The position numbers and the translations under genes are program-made. A DNA stretch of 49,178 nucleotides from assembly GCA_035565675.1 (NCBI GenBank), contig DATMSA010000117.1, forward strand, positions 1 to 49,178, written 5' to 3'. Source of the stretch: Capillimicrobium sp035565675. GTDB lineage: Bacteria > Actinomycetota > Thermoleophilia > Solirubrobacterales > Solirubrobacteraceae. This document shows, piece after piece, positions 26,427 through 34,157 of the stretch (position 1 is the first letter of the stretch; every line of letters begins with the position of its first letter). The notes below the pieces were generated by a model. It saw only the letters and a list, made by a program, of their open reading frames with translations. It ran no database searches and was not told where the DNA came from.

Positions 26427-27349
26427 GTCTCCTCCTCCGTGTGAAGCTGTGCCGGAATCGCAACCGGAACCGTTTCCGGGCACGATACCTGCGCCGTCGT
26501 CGCAGTGTCAAGCGGGAACCGCGCGCGCCGCTGCGCGGCCAGCCAGCCGATGCCCTGGCGGACGAGCAGGCGCTCGTCGACCGCGCCCGGGCCGAGCTGC
26601 GCGAGCTCGACGCACACGGGAACATCGGCCGGCGCGCCGCCCGCCTCCAGCGCGTCCAGGACGCCGACCAGGTCGACGATCCCGGTGCCGTAGGGGACCG
26701 AGCGCGGGTCGGGGCCCATGCCGGCCAGGTCCTTGAGATGGACGATCGCGACGCGGTCGGCGACCGCCGCGGCGAGCGCGACCGGGTCGTCGCCGACGCG
26801 CAGCGCGTTGGCGGTGTCCAGGCAGACGCGCAGGCCCGGCACGGCGTCGAGCAGCGCCAGCAGCTCGGCGCCGTCGAGGTCGGCGTGGTTCTCCAGCGCC
26901 AGCACGACCCCGCGCGCCCGCGCGCGCTCGCGGGCGCGCGAGAGCGCCAGCGCGGTCGCGTCGAGCCGGCCCTGCGCCACCGGCCCGTCGCGCAGCGCCG
27001 GGTGCGCGGCCACGCAGCGCACGATCCGCGCGCCCAGCCGCGGCGCGACGTCGATCCAGGCCAGCAGGTCGGCCAGCGCCGCCGGGTCGGCGCCCCAGCG
27101 CAGCCCGTACGGGTGGCCCCAGGCGACCGCGAGCTCGCGCCCGCGGGCGGCGGCGACCAGCGCGTCGACGTCGAGGCGCACCGGCGGGTCGAGGAACACG
27201 GTCTCCAGCGACAGCACCTCGGCGCCGGCGTCGACCATCTCGGCCACGAGCGCCTCGGCGCCGGCCAGCGTCCGCTCCGGCGCGCGCTCTCCCGGGCGCA
27301 CCTCGCCGAGCAGGCGGTGGTAGCTGTAGGAGTCGACGCCGATGCGCAC
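26423..27349 (-). CDS. Sugar phosphate isomerase/epimerase-like TIM-barrel protein
   Basis: The 308-residue protein starts at GTG 27349 (VRIGVDSYSYHRLLGE), typical of AP-endonuclease-2/xylose-isomerase-like barrels. Likely metal ligands lie in VLALENHAD (Glu), VCLDTAN (Asp), VAIVHLKD (His) and CVELAQLG (Glu). Such proteins isomerise or epimerise sugars, inosose or keto-sugars, or dehydrate them. The expected fold ends near residue 280. The remaining tail (CPETVPVAIPAQLHTEEET) reads through the promoter and operators of the binding-protein gene and overlaps its ATG, so the natural C-terminus is odd. Confidence 0.8.
   Translation of the reverse strand: MRIGVDSYSYHRLLGEVRPGERAPERTLAGAEALVAEMVDAGAEVLSLETVFLDPPVRLDVDALVAAARGRELAVAWGHPYGLRWGADPAALADLLAWIDVAPRLGARIVRCVAAHPALRDGPVAQGRLDATALALSRARERARARGVVLALENHADLDGAELLALLDAVPGLRVCLDTANALRVGDDPVALAAAVADRVAIVHLKDLAGMGPDPRSVPYGTGIVDLVGVLDALEAGGAPADVPVCVELAQLGPGAVDERLLVRQGIGWLAAQRRARFPLDTATTAQVSCPETVPVAIPAQLHTEEET
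26452..26511 (-). promoter_or_regulatory. Promoter with a triple 12-bp-spaced LacI operator before the second importer
   Basis: On the reverse strand there is a perfect TTGACA (26,511-26,506), an 18-base spacer and TATCGT as the -10. CG-centred copies lie at 26,459, 26,471 and 26,483: CCGGAATCGCAACCGG, CCGGAACCGTTTCCGG and CCGGGCACGATACCTG as written on the plus strand. The outermost copy covers the -10. The whole element lies inside the 3' end of the isomerase-like reading frame, so the importer can be expressed separately from the genes upstream. Confidence 0.75.
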
Positions 27350-27355
27350 GGCCGC

Positions 27356-27799
27356 TCAGTCCGGCGGTTGGAACAGCTCGACGCTGACGCCGTCGTGCAC
27401 GCGCAGGTAGGCGACGCGGGCGCCCCGGTTGGGGCCGCTGTCGACCTCGACCGGCCCGCCGGGGTTGACCGGGCGCGCGCCGAGCGACACGGCGCGGTCG
27501 AACGCCGCGGCGGCGTCCGCGACGTCCAGGCACAGGTGCACGTTGCCGGGGTGCTTGGTGTCGTCGTCGCGCTGCTCGCGCCCGTCGAGGTGGTAGTCGA
27601 GCAGCTCGAGCACGCCGCCGCCGGGGAGGTCGACGATCGCGGCGTCGATCGCGACGCCGGGGTGGCCGACCGACTGCCCCAGGTACGGGCGCGACAGGAC
27701 CCCGCGGAAGCGGGCGGGCCGGTCGAGGAACGGCTCCCAGAACGCCAGCGCGGCGTCCATGTCGGCGACGGTCGCGCCGACGTGGTGGACGCCGCGCAC
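27356..27799 (-). CDS. VOC-superfamily (glyoxalase-like) protein
   Basis: The 147-residue protein from GTG 27799 begins RGVHHVGATVADMDAALAFWEPFL, with a metal-ligand His at the usual VOC position. The second module ends HPGNVHLCLDVADAAAAFDRAVSLGA and VELFQPPD with a terminal Glu. VOC proteins use a divalent metal for isomerisation, epimerisation or lyase chemistry, for example methylmalonyl-CoA epimerase. It lies between the mutarotase (ten bases) and the isomerase-like gene (six bases) in one operon. The exact reaction is unknown. Confidence 0.83.
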   Translation of the reverse strand: MRGVHHVGATVADMDAALAFWEPFLDRPARFRGVLSRPYLGQSVGHPGVAIDAAIVDLPGGGVLELLDYHLDGREQRDDDTKHPGNVHLCLDVADAAAAFDRAVSLGARPVNPGGPVEVDSGPNRGARVAYLRVHDGVSVELFQPPD

Positions 27800-27809
27800 G
27801 ACGCCGGCG

Positions 27810-28124
27810 TCAGTCAAGGTGCCAGACCTCTTCGGCGGCGAAGAGGTTGCCGTCCTCGTCGGTGAGGGCGACGATGATGTCCTCGAACCACTCCGACCAG
27901 CGGCGGTTGGCGTCGGTCGCGCCGACCTTGGCGAACGCGGTCGCGGCGTCGGGATGGCACTCGCAGTAGGCGATGACCTGGGTGCCGCGGCGGAACAGCG
28001 AGTAGTTCTTGATGCCGGCGTCCTGGATCGCGCTGACCAACTCCGGCCAGATCTCGTCGTGGCGGCGCTTGTACTCCGCCTCGGTGCCGGGCCGGATCTC
28101 GAACGTGAAGCAGTAGCGCTGCAT
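27810..28124 (-). CDS. rhaM: L-rhamnose mutarotase
   Basis: This 104-residue protein has exactly the usual family length. Family marks are YKRRHDEIWPELVSAI, with the conserved His in RRHxxIWPEL, IKNYSLFRR, ATDANRRWSEW and the acidic C-terminus. RhaM interconverts alpha and beta anomers of L-rhamnose, and relatives act on L-fucose and other 6-deoxysugars. GAGGAGAGG precedes ATG 28124. It is the first gene of the second importer operon and divergent from the second lacI, sharing their operator region. It is the best direct clue that the imported compound is a deoxysugar or a related pyranose. Confidence 0.9.
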   Translation of the reverse strand: MQRYCFTFEIRPGTEAEYKRRHDEIWPELVSAIQDAGIKNYSLFRRGTQVIAYCECHPDAATAFAKVGATDANRRWSEWFEDIIVALTDEDGNLFAAEEVWHLD

Positions 28125-28144
28125 GTGCGACCTCTCCTCGCTGT

Positions 28145-28185
28145 CCTGGAACGATTGCTGGAACCGCTTCCGGTATCGTAACCGC
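28145..28185. promoter_or_regulatory. Triple LacI operator between rhaM and the second lacI
   Basis: Three CG-centred copies are centred at 28,152, 28,165 and 28,177 (spacings 13 and 12): CCTGGAACGATTGCTG, CTGGAACCGCTTCCGG and CCGGTATCGTAACCGC. They fill the 62-base divergent gap and should control both directions, giving autoregulation of the LacI gene. No TTGACA is seen here. Confidence 0.75.
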
Positions 28186-28186
28186 A

Positions 28187-29212
28187 ATGAGGAGATCGGA
28201 GGGCGGTCGGTCCAGCATGCGCGAGGTGGCCGACGCCGCCGGCGTCGCGATGTCGTCGGTCTCGCGCGTGCTCAGCGGCCACCCGGACGTGTCGGACGCC
28301 ATGCGCGCGCGGGTGATGGCGGCCGTCGAGGAGCTCGGCTACACGCCCGACATGCTCGCGCAGTCGCTGCGCCGCCGCGCCACGCTCTCGATCGGCTTCG
28401 TCGCCGGCGACATCTCCAACCCGCTGATGGCCTCGATCGTCAAGGGCGCCGAGGGCGAGCTGCGCCGCAGCGACTACTCGATGCTGCTGACCAACTCGGA
28501 GGGCGACCCCGACCGCGACGCCGAGCACATCCGGCTGTTCGAGCAGCGCCGGGTCGACGGGCTCATCCTGTCGCTCGCGCGCGAGGACGACCCCGGGATG
28601 CTCGCCGCGCTGGCCGACACCGACACGCCGCGCGTGGTGATCGACCGCCACCTGCCGCCCGAGGTCAACGCCTCCAGCGTGCTGTCCGACCACCGCTCGG
28701 GCATGCGCGCGGCCGTCACCCACCTGCTCGACCTGGGCCACCGCCGCATCGGCCTGATCCTCGGCCGCCCGGTCCGTCCCGCGCGCGAGCGCCTGCGCGG
28801 ACTCGAGGAGGCCTACGCCGACCGCGAGCTGCCCGGCACGTTCCTGGTCAGCGAGGGCGTGCTCTCCCCCCAGCACGGCCGCGACGCCACGCGCCGCCTG
28901 CTCGACGACCCGCAGCCGCCCACCGCGATCATCACCGGTGGCAACCAGCTCCTGGCCGGCACGATCAGCGAGCTGCAGGAGCGCGGGCTCACGGTCGGCG
29001 CCGACGTCTCGATCGTGAGCTGCGACACGATCTCGACCACCGAGCTGCACCAGCCGCCGATCGCGGTCGTGCGCCGCGACACCGTCGAGCTCGGCCGCCG
29101 GGCCGCCGAGCTGCTGCTGCGCCGGCTCAACGGCGCCGCCGCCCCCGAGAGCGTGACCCTGCCCACCGAGTTCGTGGCGCGCGCGAGCTGCGCGCCGCCC
29201 CCGGCCCGATGA
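28187..29212 (+). CDS. LacI-family transcriptional regulator, second paralog
   Basis: The 341-residue protein has SMREVADAAGVAMSSVSRVL as its DNA-binding helix pair, nearly identical to the paralog at 14,843, and a core with GLILG, PPTAIITGGNQLL and DVSIVSCD. The effector domains also resemble each other (SEGDP, FEQRRVDGL, VLSDHR), so the ligands may be related. The start at ATG 28187 leaves no ribosome site after the operator, implying a leaderless message. A start at ATG 28217 with upstream GGAGG is also possible. It overlaps the ligase gene by ATGA. Confidence 0.93.
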   Translation: MRRSEGGRSSMREVADAAGVAMSSVSRVLSGHPDVSDAMRARVMAAVEELGYTPDMLAQSLRRRATLSIGFVAGDISNPLMASIVKGAEGELRRSDYSMLLTNSEGDPDRDAEHIRLFEQRRVDGLILSLAREDDPGMLAALADTDTPRVVIDRHLPPEVNASSVLSDHRSGMRAAVTHLLDLGHRRIGLILGRPVRPARERLRGLEEAYADRELPGTFLVSEGVLSPQHGRDATRRLLDDPQPPTAIITGGNQLLAGTISELQERGLTVGADVSIVSCDTISTTELHQPPIAVVRRDTVELGRRAAELLLRRLNGAAAPESVTLPTEFVARASCAPPPAR

Positions 29213-30645
29213 ACTTCACGCGCGACGTCGTCGACGCCGCCCCGCCCCAGGCGCCGGCGCTCATCACGATCGGCCGCGACGGCGCGCGGCGCGAGTGGAC
29301 CTTCGGCGAGCTGTCGGTCGGCGCCGCCCGCCTGGCCGGCACGCTGGAGGCGCGCGGCGTGCGCCGCGGCGACGTCGTCATGACGCTCGTCGGCAACCGC
29401 GTCGAGTGGGTCCTGACGCTGCTGGCCTGCTTCCGCATCGGCGCGGCCGCGCTCCCGTGCACCCAGCAGCTGCGCGCCAAGGACCTCGCGCTGCGCCTGC
29501 GCGTCGCCAGGCCCGCGGCGATCGTGGCCGACGAGCGCGACATGGCCGAGCTGCACGCGACCGGGGCGGCGGCCTCGGGCATCCCCGTGCTGCTCGTCGA
29601 CGACGACGAGCTGCTGGCGGGCCCGCCCGCGCCGGCGGCCGATCTCGCGCCCCACGACCCCGCGCTCGTGATCTTCACGAGCGGCACGTCGGGCGAGCCG
29701 AAGGCGGCCCTGCACGGCCAGAGCTACCTGTTCGGCCAGGCGCTGCAGGCCGAGCACTGGCTCGACGCGCGCCCGGGCGAGCTCGTGTGGTGCACGGCCG
29801 CGGCCGGCTGGTCGAAGTCGGCGCGCAACACGTTCATCGCCCCGTGGATCCGTGGCGCGCGGGCGCTGCTGCACGACGCCCGCTTCGACCCGGCCGAGCG
29901 CCTGGACCTGATCGAGCGCGAGGGCGTCGACGTGCTGTGCATGGCGCCCACCGAGTACCGCGTGATCGCCCGCCGCGCGACCCTGCGGCGGCTGCCGCTG
30001 CGCACCGCGGTCGCGGCCGGGGAGGCGCTGGACGCCGAGGTCGTGGGCACGTGGATGGAGGAGGCCGGCGTGACGATCCGCGACGGCTACGGGCAGACCG
30101 AGACCGGCGCGGTGACCGGGATGCCGCGCGAGGGCCGCGTCCGCCCCGGGTCGATGGGCCTGCCGCTGCCGGGCGTGCGCGTCGACGTGCGCGACGGCCA
30201 GCTCCACGTCGACTCGGCGACCGTCCCGACCTTCTTCCTGCGCTACCTCGACGGCGAGTCGCACACCGGCTGGTGGGCCACCGGCGACCTCGTCGAGCGC
30301 GACGACGACGGCTACCTGTGGTTCCGCGGCCGCGCCGACGACATCATCGTGTCGTCCGGCTACCGGATCGGGCCCACCGAGGTCGAGGCCGCGCTGGCCA
30401 GCCATCCGGCCGTGTCGGAGGCCGCGGTCGTGGGTGCGCCCGACCCCGAGCGCGGCGAGGTGGTGCGCGCGGTCGTCGTCCTGCGCGACGGCTGCGCGCC
30501 CGGCGACGCGCTGGCGCGCGAGCTGCAGGACCACGTCAAGCGCGAGACCGCGCCCTACAAGTACCCGCGCATCGTCGAGTTCGCCGACGTGCTTCCGCGC
30601 ACGGCGAGCGGGAAGGTCCGGCGAGCGGCGCTCCGCCGGACCTGA
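29209..30645 (+). CDS. AMP-dependent acyl-CoA synthetase
   Basis: The 478-residue protein is an ANL-superfamily ligase: adenylate P-loop TSGTSGEPK (157-165), DGYGQTETG, TGDLVERDDDGYLWFRGRADDIIVSSGYRIGP and the C-terminal catalytic Lys469 in ASGKVRR. The layout is closest to acetyl/butyryl-CoA ligases, although it is shorter than acetyl-CoA synthetase. It activates a carboxylic acid as an acyl-CoA through an acyl-adenylate. Coupled to the second lacI, it may activate an acid released late in the pathway. Confidence 0.9.
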   Translation: MNFTRDVVDAAPPQAPALITIGRDGARREWTFGELSVGAARLAGTLEARGVRRGDVVMTLVGNRVEWVLTLLACFRIGAAALPCTQQLRAKDLALRLRVARPAAIVADERDMAELHATGAAASGIPVLLVDDDELLAGPPAPAADLAPHDPALVIFTSGTSGEPKAALHGQSYLFGQALQAEHWLDARPGELVWCTAAAGWSKSARNTFIAPWIRGARALLHDARFDPAERLDLIEREGVDVLCMAPTEYRVIARRATLRRLPLRTAVAAGEALDAEVVGTWMEEAGVTIRDGYGQTETGAVTGMPREGRVRPGSMGLPLPGVRVDVRDGQLHVDSATVPTFFLRYLDGESHTGWWATGDLVERDDDGYLWFRGRADDIIVSSGYRIGPTEVEAALASHPAVSEAAVVGAPDPERGEVVRAVVVLRDGCAPGDALARELQDHVKRETAPYKYPRIVEFADVLPRTASGKVRRAALRRT

Positions 30646-30669
30646 GCGGACGGCGAACACCGTTGCGGG

Positions 30670-30716
30670 TTGACACGTGAGCACATGTCTGGAAACGTTA
30701 CCGGGAACGATCTGAC
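30670..30716 (+). promoter_or_regulatory. Promoter with a double 12-bp-spaced LacI operator before the first dehydratase
   Basis: A perfect TTGACA (30,670-30,675), 18 bases and AACGTT (30,694-30,699) form the promoter. Operators CTGGAAACGTTACCGG and CCGGGAACGATCTGAC are centred at 30,696 and 30,708. The first covers the -10. The remainder of the 104-base gap holds only a purine-rich ribosome site before GTG 30750. Confidence 0.75.
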
Positions 30717-30749
30717 GCCCGCCGACCGGCGGGGGAGCGGGAGTGTGGA

Positions 30750-31898
30750 GTGAGTACGACGGACGCGATCACGACGGCTGGAACGACCTCGACGCTGACG
30801 ATCCGGCGCATCGAGACCGTGCCGATCCGCGTGCCGCTCGGCCGCGTCTATCGCGGCAGCTACTACGAGATGAGCCACCGCTCCACGATCATCACCCGCG
30901 TCCACACCGACGAGGGGATCGTCGGCGAGGCCTACGCCGGCGACGAGGACGCCGGACTGCTGGAGATCGACGCGATCATCAACACCGAGATCGCCCCGCA
31001 GCTCATCGGCGCCGATGCGATGGCGATCGAACGCTGCTGGGAGCTGTCGCGCGGGGTCACGTTCAACATCCTGCGCGACCGGCGCCTCGGGCTCGTCGCC
31101 CAGGCCTGCGTCGACACCGCCCTGTGGGACGCGATCGGCAAGGCGCTCGGCCAGCCGCTGTGGCGGCTGTGGGGCGGCTACCGCGACCGCCTCCCGATGA
31201 TCTCGATCGGCGGCTACTACGACGGCTCGCAGTCCGTCGCCGAGGAGATCGCCGAGATGCGCGAGCGCGGCCTGGCCGGCATGAAGTTCAAGGTCGGCGG
31301 CCGCGACCCCAAGACCGACGCCAAGCGCTTCCTGGAGGCGCGCGAGGCCGGCGGTCCCGACTTCATCCTCGCCGCCGACGCCAACCAGGGCTGGACGCGC
31401 GAGGAGGCGATCGAGTTCGCCCGGCTCGTGGCCGACGCCGACCTGCGCTGGTTCGAGGAGCCGTGCCGCTGGCACAACGACCGCCGCGCGATGCGCGACG
31501 TGCGCACGATGGGCGGCGTGGCCGTGTGCGCCGGCCAGACGGAGTTCTCGGCCGGCGGCTGCCGCGACCTGATGGTCGAGGGCGCCATCGACGTGTGCAA
31601 CTTCGACGCGTCGTGGTCGGGCGGGCCCACCGAGTGGCGCCGCGTCGCCGGCATGGCCCTGACCTTCGACGTCGCGATGGGCCACCACGAGGAGCCGCAG
31701 GTCGCCGCGCACCTGCTCGGCTCGATCTCCAACGGCACGTACGTCGAGTGCTTCCACCCCGATCGGGACCCGATCTGGTGGAACCTCGTCGCCAACCGCC
31801 CGGAGCTCGTGGACGGGGAGCTGCGACTCCCGACCGGCCCGGGCCTCGGCTGGGTCCTCGACGAGGACTACGTCGAGCGTCACCGCGTCCGGGCGTGA
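30750..31898 (+). CDS. Enolase-superfamily sugar acid dehydratase candidate
   Basis: The 382-residue protein from GTG 30750 shows the mandelate-racemase-subgroup active site: Lys179-x-Lys181 (MKFKVGG), metal ligands Asp210 (ADANQGW), Glu236 (FEEPC) and Glu265 (GQTEFS), and His312/313 (MGHHEEPQ) with Asp286 as a candidate His-Asp dyad. Members dehydrate sugar acids such as L-rhamnonate, L-fuconate or D-arabinonate to 2-keto-3-deoxy acids. Some are racemases or cycloisomerases. It is the first gene after a LacI-controlled promoter and overlaps the ceramidase-like gene as GTGA. The exact acid is unknown. Confidence 0.88.
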   Translation: MSTTDAITTAGTTSTLTIRRIETVPIRVPLGRVYRGSYYEMSHRSTIITRVHTDEGIVGEAYAGDEDAGLLEIDAIINTEIAPQLIGADAMAIERCWELSRGVTFNILRDRRLGLVAQACVDTALWDAIGKALGQPLWRLWGGYRDRLPMISIGGYYDGSQSVAEEIAEMRERGLAGMKFKVGGRDPKTDAKRFLEAREAGGPDFILAADANQGWTREEAIEFARLVADADLRWFEEPCRWHNDRRAMRDVRTMGGVAVCAGQTEFSAGGCRDLMVEGAIDVCNFDASWSGGPTEWRRVAGMALTFDVAMGHHEEPQVAAHLLGSISNGTYVECFHPDRDPIWWNLVANRPELVDGELRLPTGPGLGWVLDEDYVERHRVRA

Positions 31899-33430
31899 GC
31901 GCGCTCGCGGCCGGCGCCGCCGCGGTCTCGCTCGAGCCGCCCCTCGGGCTGCCGATGGTGGGCTTCGTGCGCCGCCACGAGCCCGCGACGTCGTCGGCGG
32001 GCGACCTCGAGGCCACCGCGGTCGTGCTCGAGGACGAGGACGGCGGGCGCGCGGTCGTGATCGGAGTCGACACGCTCGCGATCCAGGCGCCCGAGATCGA
32101 CGCGCTGCGGGAGCGCATCGCGGCCGCGACCGGCGCCCCGCTCGAGGCCGTGCTCGTGAACTTCAACCACACCCACTGCGCGCCGCCCGGCTGCCTGGCG
32201 CTCGCGCGGCTGGGCGGCGAGATCGACGACGCCGGCGTCGACCCGGCGGTCGCCGCCTACGTCGAGACGCTGGCCGAGCGGATCGTCCAGGTCGCGCGCG
32301 TGGCGGCGTCGCGGCTGGAGCCGGCCCGGCCGGCCTGGGGCGTCGGCGTGTGCCACGAGTCGGTCAACCGGCGCGAGCGGCGCGCCGACGGCCGCGTGAT
32401 CCTGGGCTGGAACCCGGACGGGATCGTCGACCCGCAGGTGCCGGTCCTCCAGCTCCGCCGGCGCGACGGCTCGGCGATCGCCACCGTCGTCGGCTTCGGC
32501 TGCCACACGGTCGCCGTCGGGCCCGACGTCCTCGCCTACAGCGCCGACTACCCGGGGCCGATGCGCGAGGCCGTCCGCGCGTGGACCGGCGGCGAGTGCG
32601 TCTTCCTGCAGGGCGCGGGCGGCAACGTGCTCCCGCGCGTGGGGTTCGCCACCGGGTTCGGGCCCGCGCGGGCGATGGGCCGCCGGCTGGCGCTCGCCGC
32701 GCTGGCGGCGGTCGCCGACCGGCCCGCGTGGCCGATCCGCCACGAGCGCCGCGACGACGGCTCCGTCAACCCGATCAGCCTGTACCGCCCGGTCCCCTCC
32801 GACGGCGGCGCGACCACGCTGGCCGCGACCGCGCTCGACGTCGCCTTCCCGCTGCAGCCGCTGCCGACCGCCGACGAGCTGGCCGAGGTGCGCGCCGACA
32901 CCGCGCGGCGGATCGCGCAGGCGCGGGCGCGCGGCGCCGGCCCCGGCGAGCTGAACACGATCCGCTACCACGCCGTGTGGGCCGACCTGGCCGAGGCGGC
33001 GATGGCCGCGGGCCTCACCGAGCCGTCGGTGACCGCGCCCGTGCACGCGCTGCGCGTCGGCGACGGCGCGATCGTCACCGGGCCGGGCGAGGTGTTCAGC
33101 GAGATCGGCCTGGCGGTGCGCGAGCGCTCGCCCGCCGAGGTGACGCTGTACGCCGGCTACACCAACGGCCTGCTCACGTACTTCCCCAGCCGGTCCGCCT
33201 TCCCGCACGGCGGCTACGAGCCCGGCCACGGCAACCGCTCGTTCGGCCTGCCGTCCCAGGTCACGCCCGAGTGCGACCCGATCCTGGTGCGCACCGGGCT
33301 GGAGGCGCTGGGCCGCTGCTTCCCGCAGTGGGACGGGATCGCGCCCGGCGACGACCTGCTCGCCTCCGGGACGCCGCCCGCGGCCCCGCCGGCCGTCCCG
33401 CCCGCGCCGCCGCTACAGCGCCAGCCGTAG
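31895..33430 (+). CDS. Neutral ceramidase-like N-terminal-domain hydrolase
   Basis: The 511-residue protein starts at GTG 31895, coupled to the dehydratase. It has the zinc-site motif NHTHCAPPG (91-99), GFGCHTVA, SADYPG and QGAGGNVLPR, all matching neutral/alkaline ceramidase N-terminal domains, and a Pro/Ala-rich tail. No signal peptide is visible, although classical ceramidases are exported, and the C-terminal immunoglobulin-like domain is absent. It probably hydrolyses an amide or ester bond in a cytoplasmic substrate related to the sugar pathway. It overlaps the convergent E2-like gene by 18 bases. Confidence 0.78.
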   Translation: MSALAAGAAAVSLEPPLGLPMVGFVRRHEPATSSAGDLEATAVVLEDEDGGRAVVIGVDTLAIQAPEIDALRERIAAATGAPLEAVLVNFNHTHCAPPGCLALARLGGEIDDAGVDPAVAAYVETLAERIVQVARVAASRLEPARPAWGVGVCHESVNRRERRADGRVILGWNPDGIVDPQVPVLQLRRRDGSAIATVVGFGCHTVAVGPDVLAYSADYPGPMREAVRAWTGGECVFLQGAGGNVLPRVGFATGFGPARAMGRRLALAALAAVADRPAWPIRHERRDDGSVNPISLYRPVPSDGGATTLAATALDVAFPLQPLPTADELAEVRADTARRIAQARARGAGPGELNTIRYHAVWADLAEAAMAAGLTEPSVTAPVHALRVGDGAIVTGPGEVFSEIGLAVRERSPAEVTLYAGYTNGLLTYFPSRSAFPHGGYEPGHGNRSFGLPSQVTPECDPILVRTGLEALGRCFPQWDGIAPGDDLLASGTPPAAPPAVPPAPPLQRQP

Positions 33431-34156
33431 CGGCTGCTCGAGCAGGTCGCGGACGGCGGCGAGGAGGCGGGCGGCGCCGGCCAGGCCGGCGCCGCCCGGG
33501 GTGCTCGCCAGGGAGAGCGACACGACGGGCCGCGTCCCCTCGACGGTGGGGAGCGCGCGGACCGCGCCCACGGTGAGCAGCGCGACCGCGGGCGCCTGGA
33601 CGGGCGCGACGCGGTCGACGCCGAGGCCGCCGGCGTCGACGACGACGAGCGCGGGCCCGCCGCCGTCGCCGGGCTCGCGCGACTCGGCCGCGATCGCGCT
33701 CAGCGACTTCGCGTCGGCGCCGCGGACGACCGCGAGCGCGACGCCGTCCCCCTGCGGGACGGCCACGCCGACGTCGACGCCGGCGGTCGCGTCGTCGCGC
33801 AGCGCCCGCGCCGCGGCGGCGGCGACGAGGTGCACGAGGTCGGGCGCCGGATCGCCGAGGCCGGCGAGCTGCTCGCGCAGCGCGGTCGCGGCGGCGAGGT
33901 CGACCTCGACGTCGAGCGCGAGCGCGGGAAGCGGACCGGTCGCGGGCGCGCTCGCGACCGGCGCGGGCGACGGCGCGGCCGGCGCCGGGGCGGCCGCCGG
34001 CGGGGCGGGCGCGCGCTCGGCGGCGACGACGACGTCGGCCTTCAGGATCCGGCCGAACGGGCCGTTGCCGGCCACGCCGGCCAGCGCCACGCCCAGCCGC
34101 TGCGCCGTGCGCCGGGCCACCGGCGACGCGCTCGGGGTCTCCGCGACGGCGGCCAT
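33413..34156 (-). CDS. Degenerate 2-oxo acid dehydrogenase E2 without lipoyl domain or active site
   Basis: The 247-residue protein has a peripheral subunit-binding domain (ASPVARRTAQRLGVALAGV..GPFGRI, about 9-44), an Ala/Pro linker (45-75) and a shortened acyltransferase-like core. There is no N-terminal lipoyl domain. Where active enzymes have SxDHRxxDG, the sequence reads LASTPGGAGLAGA, so both catalytic His and Asp are missing. An internal segment around the family's SNLG motif is also lost. It follows E1 beta by one base and ends the operon. It may be a structural anchor for E1 or a decaying remnant; catalysis is unlikely. Confidence 0.8.
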   Translation of the reverse strand: MAAVAETPSASPVARRTAQRLGVALAGVAGNGPFGRILKADVVVAAERAPAPPAAAPAPAAPSPAPVASAPATGPLPALALDVEVDLAAATALREQLAGLGDPAPDLVHLVAAAAARALRDDATAGVDVGVAVPQGDGVALAVVRGADAKSLSAIAAESREPGDGGGPALVVVDAGGLGVDRVAPVQAPAVALLTVGAVRALPTVEGTRPVVSLSLASTPGGAGLAGAARLLAAVRDLLEQPLRLAL

Positions 34157-34157
34157 C

